A DNA stretch of 8,661 bases from Faecalibacterium sp. CAG:74 (lineage in GTDB: Bacteria > Bacillota > Clostridia > Christensenellales > Aristaeellaceae). Shown piece by piece: positions 1 through 7,303 of the stretch (the stretch's first letter is position 1; the number at the start of each line of letters is the position of its first letter). The notes beneath the pieces were generated by a model. The model had not been told where the DNA came from and did not search any database. It worked only from the letters and a program-made list of their open reading frames with translations. The DNA lies in NCBI GenBank assembly GCA_000437595.1, contig FR899793.1:1-8661 (forward strand). The letters are read 5' to 3'. The position numbers and the translations under genes are program-made.

Positions 1-19
1 CAAGGGACATTGTCCCTTG
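1..19. repeat. Perfect 9-bp palindrome at window edge
   Basis: CAAGGGACA, one base, then TGTCCCTTG: a perfect inverted repeat with 9-bp arms, 40 bp beyond the uvrB stop codon. It could be part of a transcription terminator for uvrB (minus strand) or a dispersed intergenic palindrome. The sequence that would show a U-tract on the minus strand lies outside the window, so the role is undecided. Confidence 0.45.
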
Positions 20-58
20 ACCCTTTTTGGGCTACCCGGCTTGGTTACACTTCCAAAC

Positions 59-2086
<2,028 letters not shown>

Positions 2087-2115
2087 CCGCCAATCCTCCC
2101 TTGCCTGTTTGTCTG

Positions 2116-2147
2116 ATTATCATACCACGTTTGCTTTTTTCTGTGAA
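2116..2147 (-). promoter_or_regulatory. Likely uvrB promoter
   Basis: On the minus strand, TTCACA (2142-2147) and TATGAT (2119-2124) are separated by 17 nt, about 30 nt upstream of the uvrB ATG. Both boxes are one mismatch from the sigma-A consensus. No clear LexA (SOS) box was recognised here. Confidence 0.6.
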
Positions 2148-2206
2148 GGGGAACAGGGGAAAATTAGCAACCAGCCGGAATAGCGACCACAAAAATCCCC
2201 CAACAG

Positions 2207-2239
2207 AAAACAGCCCGAATCTGCTGAAATTCGGGCTGT
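2207..2239 (-). terminator. Intrinsic terminator downstream of the 45-codon gene
   Basis: ACAGCCCGAAT (2210-2220) pairs perfectly with ATTCGGGCTGT (2229-2239) around an 8-nt loop. Read on the minus strand, the 11-bp stem runs into TTTCTGTT; on the plus strand no T-rich tract follows. It therefore best terminates minus-strand transcription arriving from the small gene at 2369-2506 and separates it from the uvrB promoter just beyond. Confidence 0.7.
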
Positions 2240-2274
2240 CTCCGGGGTGCGGGAGGTTGCTGACTCCACACCCC

Positions 2275-2313
2275 AAGAAAGGAAAGGGAAAGGAAAAAGG
2301 AGGAGAAAAGGAG
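2275..2313 (+). other. 39-nt uninterrupted polypurine tract
   Basis: All 39 bases are A or G on the plus strand, with several AAGGAG-like repeats. It lies between the terminator hairpin and the end of the 45-codon gene, so on that transcript it would be a polypyrimidine 3' untranslated segment. The last AAAAGGAG sits 8 nt before an ATG (2322) that opens only a 13-codon frame. No function is assigned. Confidence 0.5.
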
Positions 2314-2368
2314 TGAAAACCATGTCATGCAGGGCGCAGAGGGCGATGCGCCGCGTCCGCTGAAATCC

Positions 2369-2506
2369 TTATTCCGCCGTGTCGCGCGCTGGAACTTCTG
2401 GTGCAGCAGAAGCGTCCTTCGCGGATTCGGCGGAACCCACTTGTTTATCCGGCAGTTCCTTCATCAGGATGGCCGCGACAACCATTGGTTCCATCAGCAG
2501 CTTCAT
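2369..2506 (-). CDS. Small hypothetical protein, 45 aa
   Basis: This is an unrecognised small protein. It begins MKLLMEPMVVAAILMKEL, a methionine-rich, hydrophobic stretch of about 18 residues that could be an amphipathic helix or a short membrane-associating segment. The rest (about 19-45) is polar and rich in Ala, Ser and Glu, and likely disordered. Support for translation is an AAAGGAGG ribosome binding site ending 5 nt before the ATG; support for a discrete transcript is the terminator-like hairpin about 130 nt past the stop. A weak -10-like TAGAAT lies at 2545-2550 without a convincing -35. It is divergent from the TetR gene at 2701, which may or may not be relevant. A competing 69-codon plus-strand frame over the same DNA has poorly spaced translation signals. 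Confidence 0.6.
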   Translation of the reverse strand: MKLLMEPMVVAAILMKELPDKQVGSAESAKDASAAPEVPARDTAE

Positions 2507-2556
2507 AAGCGCCTCCTTTCTGTGCTTCCCGCCTGACAGTGTTGATTCTACCCGCC

Positions 2557-2575
2557 CAGCATGACGTCAGCATGA
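2557..2575. repeat. 8-bp direct repeat CAGCATGA
   Basis: CAGCATGA occurs twice (2557-2564 and 2568-2575) with a CGT spacer, creating the symmetric core TGACGTCA. It lies between the divergent 45-codon gene and the TetR gene, so it could be a regulator site, but arms this short can arise by chance. Confidence 0.3.
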
Positions 2576-2626
2576 AGGAAATGTGACGCTTTGCTGAAAA
2601 TCCATGAACAAATTGCAAACTTACCC

Positions 2627-2655
2627 TTGACACAGGGGATTTTGTTTGCTACAAT
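2627..2655 (+). promoter_or_regulatory. Strong sigma-A-type promoter of the TetR gene
   Basis: A consensus -35 TTGACA (2627-2632), a 17-nt spacer and -10 TACAAT (2650-2655) lie 45 bp upstream of the TetR start. The predicted transcription start, near 2662, falls inside the first operator-like palindrome. The -10 box is itself embedded in an inverted repeat, TTGCTA-CAA-TAGCAA (2646-2660). Confidence 0.85.
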
Positions 2656-2656
2656 A

Positions 2657-2684
2657 GCAACACACGTTGCGCAACACATGTTGC
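2657..2684 (+). promoter_or_regulatory. Tandem TetR-type operators
   Basis: Two abutting 14-bp palindromes, GCAACACACGTTGC (2657-2670) and GCAACACATGTTGC (2671-2684), differ at one base. Each has GCAAC/GTTGC arms around four bases. They start just after the -10 box and end before the ribosome binding site, where a bound repressor would block transcription. Position, symmetry and the adjacent TetR gene suggest autorepression; binding itself is inferred. Confidence 0.75.
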
Positions 2685-2700
2685 CGAAAGGAGATGCCCC

Positions 2701-3267
2701 ATGCCGCCCGCCTGCCGATTCACCCGCGAGCAAATTGTCGCCGCCGCCCTTGCCATCACCCGCGAGCGCGGCTTCGACGCCGTCACTGCCCGCGCCATTG
2801 CCGATACCCTGCATTCGTCCTCTAAGGTGATTTTCAGCGCCTTTTCGGGCATGGACGACCTGCTTGCCGCCACGATTGATGCCGCGGACGCACAATACCG
2901 TGCTTACAGCGCTGATTTTGTCCGCGATTCTGCCGATCCGCCCTACAAAGCCGTCGGCACGGCGTACATCCGCTTCGCCCGAAACGAGCCGAACCTCTTC
3001 CACCTGCTTTACATGCGCGACCGCCGCCGGGAGGATCACAGCGGCGACGCGGAGAACATCGCCGTGCTGGTGGACTTCCTGATGACGAAACTATCCCTCA
3101 CCCGCGAGGACGCGACGCTCCTGCACATCGAAATGTGGGCGTACGTCCACGGCATTGCGGTGCTGTGCGCGTCCGGGCAGCAGAATTGGGACGACGCGCT
3201 CATCAGCCGGATGCTGACCGACGGCTTCGAGGGCATCAAGAGCAGATTTCAGAAGAACGAGCAATGA
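2701..3267 (+). CDS. TetR/AcrR-family transcriptional repressor
   Basis: This is a 188-aa one-component regulator. Residues about 7-52 form the TetR helix-turn-helix region (TREQIVAAALAITRERGFDA, then VTARAIADTL and a recognition-helix segment SSKVIFSAFSG). The C-terminal ligand-binding and dimer domain has the pattern YIRFARNEPNLFHLLY and a WAYVHGIAVL motif (146-155), resembling the WHG-type TetR C-terminal families. The start is set by AAAGGAG ending 7 nt upstream; an ATG at 2694 directly abutting that site is out of frame. The gene lies 75 bp upstream of an acyltransferase and a GNAT gene on the same strand with no terminator seen between, so it probably controls them as well as itself. 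The effector is unknown. Confidence 0.93.
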   Translation: MPPACRFTREQIVAAALAITRERGFDAVTARAIADTLHSSSKVIFSAFSGMDDLLAATIDAADAQYRAYSADFVRDSADPPYKAVGTAYIRFARNEPNLFHLLYMRDRRREDHSGDAENIAVLVDFLMTKLSLTREDATLLHIEMWAYVHGIAVLCASGQQNWDDALISRMLTDGFEGIKSRFQKNEQ

Positions 3268-3342
3268 GCAATGACGAATAAATGTGCGTGTTCGCCTTCA
3301 CAAAAATACGGATTCATGCTATCATAAAGGAGGAAAATCCCC

Positions 3343-4413
3343 ATGCGCCGCTATGCGTATCTTGACCATATTCGCTGGATGACGGTTCTGCTGGTCATTG
3401 TTTACCACGTCTGCTACCTCTTCAACGGGGTCGGCATCTTCGGCGGTGTGCCGGATGCGCGAAACCTGCCGTTTCTGGATACCATTTCCGGCACGGTGTA
3501 CCCGTGGTTCATGGTGCTGCTGTTCGTCGTGGCGGGCATGTGCGCCCGGTTCGCACTTGTCCAGCAGGGGAATCGCGCGTTCCTGCGCAATCGGGCGCGG
3601 AAGCTGCTTGTGCCGTCAACCTTGGGGCTGTTCGTGCTGCAATGGGTGACGGGGTATCTGAATATCCGCATGGGCGGCGCGGTGGATACCATCCCGAAGC
3701 CCTTGCTGTACCCGATTTCGGTGCTGTCGGGCATCGGGCCGCTGTGGTTCGTGCAGCTGCTGTTTTTGTTCAGCGCGATTTTGGTGCTGATTCGCAGAAT
3801 CGACCGGAATGACCATCTTTTCCGCCTCGGCGAACGCACCCCGTCGTGGCTGATTTGCGCCTTTGCCCTGCTGATTTGGGGCGCGGCGCAGGTCGGCAAC
3901 ATGCCCGTCATCACCACCTACCGCATCGGGATTTACCTGACGGCGTTCCTGCTGGGGTACGCGGTGTTCGCGCATGAAACGGTGATGGAACGCGTGGAGC
4001 GGATGCGCTGGGGGACGCTGGCGGTTGCGCTCATCGGCGCGGCGGCGTACGGCGCGTGGACAAACGGGCAGAATTTCACCGACGCGGCGTACCTGCAAAG
4101 CCTGTGGGCGAATGTGTACCTGTGGGCGGTGGTGCTGGCGGTGCTGGGCAATGCGCGCCATTATCTCCATCAGGAGACAGCGGTGTCGCGCTTCTTCACC
4201 CAGCGGAGTTACGCGCTGTATGTCGTGCATTACCCCGTACTGCTGCTGACGGCGCTCCTGCTGACCGAGCGCACGACGCTCCCGGCGGCGACGACATATC
4301 TGCTGACGCTGGTGATTGGCTTCGGTGCGACGCTGGGACTGTCGGAGGTCATCTGCCGGATTCCGGGGATTCGCTATTTGACGCTGGGCATCCGGAAGGA
4401 GAAAAAGGCATGA
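3343..4413 (+). CDS. Membrane acyltransferase, acyltransferase-3 family
   Basis: This 356-aa multipass membrane protein belongs to the acyltransferase-3 family, whose members move acyl groups onto sugars, cell-wall polymers, lipids or small molecules. The N-terminal signature LDHIRWMTVLLVIVYHV carries Asp8, Arg11 and the likely catalytic His22. RARKLLVP (84-91) and GPLWFVQLLFLFS (132-144) match other conserved spots, and SYALYVVHYPV (289-299) is the usual late motif. About ten hydrophobic segments are visible, and the protein ends in a lysine-rich cytoplasmic-type tail. AAAGGAGG ends 9 nt before the ATG. The stop overlaps the next gene's start (ATGA), so the two are translationally coupled. 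The acceptor cannot be told from sequence; cell-envelope modification is the commonest role. Confidence 0.88.
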   Translation: MRRYAYLDHIRWMTVLLVIVYHVCYLFNGVGIFGGVPDARNLPFLDTISGTVYPWFMVLLFVVAGMCARFALVQQGNRAFLRNRARKLLVPSTLGLFVLQWVTGYLNIRMGGAVDTIPKPLLYPISVLSGIGPLWFVQLLFLFSAILVLIRRIDRNDHLFRLGERTPSWLICAFALLIWGAAQVGNMPVITTYRIGIYLTAFLLGYAVFAHETVMERVERMRWGTLAVALIGAAAYGAWTNGQNFTDAAYLQSLWANVYLWAVVLAVLGNARHYLHQETAVSRFFTQRSYALYVVHYPVLLLTALLLTERTTLPAATTYLLTLVIGFGATLGLSEVICRIPGIRYLTLGIRKEKKA

Positions 4414-4970
4414 ATGTATACGAATCCATCCCGACGATGGAGAAGGGCGAAATCCGCCTGCGCCCGGTGACGGCGGAGGATGAAGCGGCGCTTCTGCGCG
4501 TCTACGGCGACCCGCTGGCGCTGCCGTTCTTCAACAGCGACAACTGCCACGGTGACATTTTCTATTACGACACGCCGGAGAAGATGCGCCGTGCGATGGA
4601 CTTCTGGCGCACGTCGTGGGAGCAGGGCTGGTTTGTGCGCTGGGCGATTGCATTGCGCAGCGAGGTCATTGGCACGGTGGAGCTTTGCCGCCGCGGGGAG
4701 TCACCGGACGACCCGTACAGCGGCATGGGCATCCTGCGCGTGGATGTCGGCAGCGCGTGGGAGAAGTCGGACGTGCTGGCGGCAGTGATGGACGCGCTTC
4801 TGCCCGATGCGTACGCGCTGCTAAACTGCCGCGCGCTGATGACGAAAGCCGCGCCGTATGCGGTTGCGCGTGTGGCGACGCTGACGGAATGCGGATTCAT
4901 GCGGAGCGACAAGCCGGTGATGGGACACCATGGGGAAAGGTTCGAGTATTATTGGGTCAGGGAAAAGTGA
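4410..4970 (+). CDS. GNAT-family N-acetyltransferase (RimJ/RimL-like)
   Basis: This is a 186-aa cytoplasmic acetyl-CoA-dependent acyltransferase of the GNAT fold. It starts with the typical IRLRPVTAEDEAALLRVY beta-alpha element (15-32). The core strand is WAIALRSEVIGTVELC (78-93), and the C-terminal RVATLTECGFMRS (154-166) matches the RimJ/RimL 'asparagine/arginine...GF' ending. The expected acetyl-CoA loop region (about 108-125) is divergent, so the motif A match is weak. The start at 4410 overlaps the acyltransferase stop by 4 bp, with AAGGAG 8 nt upstream, whereas longer upstream readings in this frame lie inside the acyltransferase gene. Substrate is unknown; the coupling suggests it acts with the upstream membrane acyltransferase or on the same toxic compound. 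Confidence 0.85.
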   Translation: MNVYESIPTMEKGEIRLRPVTAEDEAALLRVYGDPLALPFFNSDNCHGDIFYYDTPEKMRRAMDFWRTSWEQGWFVRWAIALRSEVIGTVELCRRGESPDDPYSGMGILRVDVGSAWEKSDVLAAVMDALLPDAYALLNCRALMTKAAPYAVARVATLTECGFMRSDKPVMGHHGERFEYYWVREK

Positions 4971-4983
4971 GGAGAATAGAGAA

Positions 4984-5021
4984 ACGCGGCGCGCAGGTCG
5001 GTGAGGACTTGTGCGCCGCGT
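4984..5021 (-). terminator. Hairpin between convergent genes, probable terminator
   Basis: ACGCGGCGCGCA (4984-4995) pairs with TGTGCGCCGCGT (5010-5021), a 12-bp stem with one G-T wobble and a 14-nt loop. It sits between the GNAT stop and the stop of the minus-strand small gene. On the minus strand the stem is followed by TTTCTCTATT, giving a plausible intrinsic terminator there. On the plus strand a G-run follows, so termination in that direction is less certain. Confidence 0.65.
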
Positions 5022-5052
5022 GTGTGGGGGGGAATTACAGCTTTGTGGGAAA

Positions 5053-5277
5053 TCACAGCTTCGCGACTTCCGCCTTGAACTCCGGAATCGTGTCCACGAA
5101 GCGGTAGGGGGCATATTCGCCATAGGCGGAGGGGCGGCTGATGGTGACAAATTGGATGCCTTTGTTAAGATAACGGCTATTCATTTCTGCCTTCAGCTGA
5201 ACCACGGGTTTTCCCAGCTTCATGCGAATTGCCACACTGCCGATTTTATTGGCGTTCTTTGCCACAACGTAGCACAT
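5053..5277 (-). CDS. 74-aa conserved-looking small protein, candidate antitoxin
   Basis: This 74-aa soluble protein begins MCYVVAKNANKIGSVAIRMK and contains VTISRPSAYGEYAPYRFV (44-61). From memory it resembles the clostridial small-protein family annotated DUF6718, with N-terminal MCY(L/V)xAK and the SRPSAYGEYxPY signature; this was not checked. No known activity follows from the family. The start at 5277 is chosen over upstream in-frame codons because AGGAGG ends 9 nt before it and homology begins there. Its first 32 bp overlap the end of the RelA/SpoT-like gene, and its ribosome binding site lies wholly inside that gene, so expression is likely coupled. A partner or antitoxin role is inferred from this arrangement only. 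Confidence 0.85.
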   Translation of the reverse strand: MCYVVAKNANKIGSVAIRMKLGKPVVQLKAEMNSRYLNKGIQFVTISRPSAYGEYAPYRFVDTIPEFKAEVAKL

Positions 5278-5872
5278 CGGATAACACCTCCTGAAATTCT
5301 GCTTCATTCTTAATTTTGCCCTGCTCATAGAGGGCGCGCATTTGAGCACCAACAGCAAGCGGATACTGCTTTTTGTACAAGTATTTATGCAGCCAGTTGT
5401 TTAACTGACGGTCAAAATAAGTGTTATACTGAATTTCAATAGGATAATGAAAATTATCCAGCTGATAATAGACATGCACCCCGCGATAGCCGTCGTCATT
5501 CGCTTTTCCATGCGACATATTCACAATCCGCAGTGCATCTGGCGGCGGATTTTTCAGAATTTCATCATAATCGTCGCGCAGAGAGCGAAAACCCAGCAAA
5601 TCATTGAAAACTTTTGCCGTCGGTCTGTCCGGGAAATAGCGGTCATACTTGTGTGAAGCCGATTCCAATGACTTGACGCGATAGTCCAAAGCAAGCTGTT
5701 CTAAGGCTTCATGCTCGTCATACCAAACGGAAATTTCTTCAATTTCGTGCAAAAGTGCAGCTTTGGTGAAGTGCGCAAGGCTGTTTTTCAAAGAAAGTCC
5801 CAAATTTGTGCGGAATGATAGCGATTGCAGAATCTCAACCGACAGTCCATCTTGCAGCAAAAATCGGCACAT
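5246..5872 (-). CDS. Stand-alone RelA/SpoT-domain protein, candidate toxSAS
   Basis: This 208-aa protein has the synthetase half of RelA/SpoT without the hydrolase, TGS or ACT domains, as in small alarmone synthetases. Family landmarks appear in order: R65-V-K67 with S71 and K75 (nucleotide-binding R-x-K-S...K segment), ND-LLGFR (90-96), DGYRGVH (127-133), PIEIQYNT (144-151) and W160-L-H162. The glutamate of EIQ (E146) is retained, but the usual EIQxRT arginine is Asn150. Members make (p)ppGpp-type alarmones; toxic relatives make (pp)pApp or pyrophosphorylate tRNA 3' ends. The ATG at 5872 is chosen because GGGAGG ends 7 nt upstream; a GTG 6 codons earlier overlaps that site. Low G+C sets this gene and its overlapping partner apart from all neighbours. 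Which nucleotide reaction it performs, if any, is unknown. Confidence 0.82.
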   Translation of the reverse strand: MCRFLLQDGLSVEILQSLSFRTNLGLSLKNSLAHFTKAALLHEIEEISVWYDEHEALEQLALDYRVKSLESASHKYDRYFPDRPTAKVFNDLLGFRSLRDDYDEILKNPPPDALRIVNMSHGKANDDGYRGVHVYYQLDNFHYPIEIQYNTYFDRQLNNWLHKYLYKKQYPLAVGAQMRALYEQGKIKNEAEFQEVLSDVLRCGKERQ

Positions 5873-5903
5873 GAAAACACCTCCCTGCACTGCCTACGTT
5901 CTT

Positions 5904-5933
5904 ATTATAGCATGGGGCTATGCGTTCCGTCAA
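5904..5933 (-). promoter_or_regulatory. Extended -10 promoter of the RelA/SpoT-like operon
   Basis: On the minus strand, TTGACG (5928-5933) is followed after 18 nt by TATAAT (5904-5909), preceded by TGC to give an extended -10. The leader to the ATG would be only about 25 nt. An inverted repeat ATAGC-CCCAT-GCTAT occupies 5907-5921, overlapping the -10 and spacer, a possible repressor site. The promoter lies just after the YitT-gene stop, so the operon can be transcribed independently of it. Confidence 0.8.
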
Positions 5934-5952
5934 GAAGGGGGACAAAAGGGGC

Positions 5953-6933
5953 TTACTTCCTCCTCGGCAGCAGCGGCTGGTTGTCCACCTTCTGCGACAG
6001 CTTATCCTGATTGAGCTTGAACACATCCGCCACCTCGCTGATGGTGATGTACGCGCGATCATCGAGGTCGTGCACAATGTCCTTCATCCGGCTGATTTGG
6101 AAGCGGTTGACGACGAAGTACACAATCGTCATTTCCTCGTGCGAAAAACCGCCCTGCGCCGGGATGCACGTCATGCCCGTGCCGAACGCCTCGCCCAGCG
6201 CGCGGCAGATGGCGTCCGGGTTGCGGGTGACAATCAGCGCCGCTTTGCTGCGGTCGATGCCCTCAATGACGAAATCGACGACTTTCAGCCCGACGGCGTA
6301 GGCGATAATGGAATACAGGGGGAGAATCCAGCTGGAACGGAGCAGTCCGGCGAGGATGTACAGCACGACGTTGTAGCTCATGACGAACGTGCCGACGGTC
6401 ATGCCGAGCTTGCGGGCGAAAATGACCGCCATGACCTCCATGCCGTCCATCGCGCCGCCGCCGCGGATGGCAAGCCCGCTGCCGACGCCCGAAATCAATC
6501 CGCCGAAGAGCGCACAGAGCAGCAGATCCGTCCCGGCAAGCGGCGAGGAAATGCTGACGTCAAGCGGCAAAGGCCCCTGAATCAGCCATGCGCCGAGGGA
6601 GTAGATGAACACGGAATACACGGCGTAAATGGTGAACTGCACGCCCTGCCGCTTCAGCCCGAAGAGGAACAGCGGCACGTTGAGCAGCAGCAAAATCAGC
6701 GACAGGCTGCACCAATCGGGGGTGATTTGCGCCAGCAGCATCGCCGTGCCGGAAATGCCGGAGTCATAAAGATTGACGGGATAAAGGAAAACGCTGACGC
6801 CGAACGCGTTGATTAGACCCGCAACGGTCAGCATGGCGAAGCGATCCCCGCGGAGGTGGAGGTCCTTGAACTGCTGGAGGAAGGCTGACCAGTGGGAAGC
6901 GAAGAATTTGGCGGATTTGGGCGATTTTTTCAT
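5953..6933 (-). CDS. YitT-family membrane protein with DUF2179 domain
   Basis: This 326-aa integral membrane protein belongs to the YitT/YpjC group of Firmicutes. A basic, soluble N-terminus precedes hydrophobic segments at about 33-53, 76-92, 101-118, 134-155, 178-198 and 202-222. The GVGSGLAIRGGGAMDGMEVM stretch (149-168) matches the family's conserved glycine-rich region. The C-terminal cytoplasmic DUF2179 domain (about 230-308) carries the pattern ALIVTRNPDAICRAL, GGFSHEEMTIVYFVVNR and ITISEVADVFK. Function is not established for the family; a transporter or ligand-sensing role is often proposed. The ATG is kept although the best ribosome binding sequence (AGGAG) is 13 nt away, longer than usual. 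The gene is full length. Confidence 0.92.
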   Translation of the reverse strand: MKKSPKSAKFFASHWSAFLQQFKDLHLRGDRFAMLTVAGLINAFGVSVFLYPVNLYDSGISGTAMLLAQITPDWCSLSLILLLLNVPLFLFGLKRQGVQFTIYAVYSVFIYSLGAWLIQGPLPLDVSISSPLAGTDLLLCALFGGLISGVGSGLAIRGGGAMDGMEVMAVIFARKLGMTVGTFVMSYNVVLYILAGLLRSSWILPLYSIIAYAVGLKVVDFVIEGIDRSKAALIVTRNPDAICRALGEAFGTGMTCIPAQGGFSHEEMTIVYFVVNRFQISRMKDIVHDLDDRAYITISEVADVFKLNQDKLSQKVDNQPLLPRRK

Positions 6934-6975
6934 GGAGGGGTGCGCGCTCCTTTCCGGATAATATAATATGATAGA

Positions 6976-7004
6976 ATTATAACACAGAAAAATGAACCCT
7001 GCAA
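6976..7004 (-). promoter_or_regulatory. Promoter of the YitT-family gene
   Basis: On the minus strand, TTGCAG (6999-7004), 17 nt, then TATAAT (6976-6981) with a TG two bases upstream (extended -10). It lies about 45 nt before the start codon. An AT-rich stretch between them holds further TATAAT-like hexamers. Confidence 0.75.
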
Positions 7005-7145
7005 GAAGATTTGCACGGGCGCATCGAAATATTTGGCGGCGGAAAATCCGTTATCCTTCGAGCAAAATTCACAAAAATCAACTGATTCGCAACATACGTC
7101 AAGCAATGATTCAACATTCACGAAACCAGCAAAAAAGGACATGGC
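7005..7145. other. Intergenic stretch between divergent promoters
   Basis: About 140 bp of A+T-richer DNA between the YitT-gene promoter and the GH3 leader. No frame with a ribosome binding site and no clear hairpin terminator or repeat was found. Confidence 0.6.
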
Positions 7146-7146
7146 A

Positions 7147-7171
7147 AAAACGGTTGTTTTCGTGTTACAAT
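7147..7171 (+). promoter_or_regulatory. Candidate GH3 promoter with upstream inverted repeat
   Basis: TGTTACAAT gives an extended -10 (TACAAT, 7166-7171) with no good -35. Just upstream, AAAAC-GGTT-GTTTT (7147-7160) is a 5-bp-arm inverted repeat where a repressor or activator could sit. It does not match the CcpA cre consensus well. Confidence 0.45.
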
Positions 7172-7180
7172 TTACATAGG

Positions 7181-7285
7181 CGGCGGGTGATCGAAGGGGG
7201 ATCTACGCCGAGTTTGGAATACAGGGGCAGCCTGTCTAATTCGCTTGGATGGGTGCTTTTGTGTTCCCCTGCTCCATTCATTTTC
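7181..7285 (+). promoter_or_regulatory. Structured 5' leader of the GH3 gene, class unknown
   Basis: The leader can fold into CGGCG/CGCCG (7181-7185 with 7206-7210) enclosing GATC/GATC (7189-7192 with 7200-7203), and a second element of CCGAG/CTTGG (7208-7212 with 7244-7248), GAAT/ATTC (7217-7220 with 7239-7242) and ACAGG/CCTGT (7221-7225 with 7231-7235). The outer stem of the second shares 7208-7210 with the first, so they exclude each other; CAGGGG (7222-7227) can alternatively pair with CCCCTG (7266-7271). It resembles no riboswitch class I recognise. A regulatory role is inferred from the folding pattern alone. Confidence 0.4.
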
Positions 7286-7303
7286 CGTAAAAGGAGGATA
7301 TCC

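Noticed and set aside
2327..2536. A 69-codon plus-strand frame overlapping the 45-codon gene
   Set aside because: Nearest ribosome binding sequence is about 13 nt away, and the opposite strand has better spaced translation signals and a terminator in the right place.
3297..3325. Promoter-like TTCACA, 17 nt, TATCAT before the acyltransferase gene
   Set aside because: A transcript from it would start near 3332, inside the AAAGGAGG site, leaving no intact ribosome binding site; read-through from the TetR promoter is more plausible.
5873..5890. GTG start 6 codons upstream for the RelA/SpoT-like protein
   Set aside because: The extra codons span the ribosome binding site GGGAGG of the ATG at 5872, and the GTG has no such site of its own.
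5920..6816. A 298-codon plus-strand frame over the YitT gene
   Set aside because: Composition shadow of a clear membrane-protein gene; product is His/Arg/Glu-rich with no recognisable domain or ribosome binding site.
7172..7303. c-di-AMP (ydaO), ZTP, TPP or c-di-GMP riboswitch upstream of the GH3 gene
   Set aside because: I compared remembered consensus cores by eye and none is present, so only an unassigned structured leader is reported.
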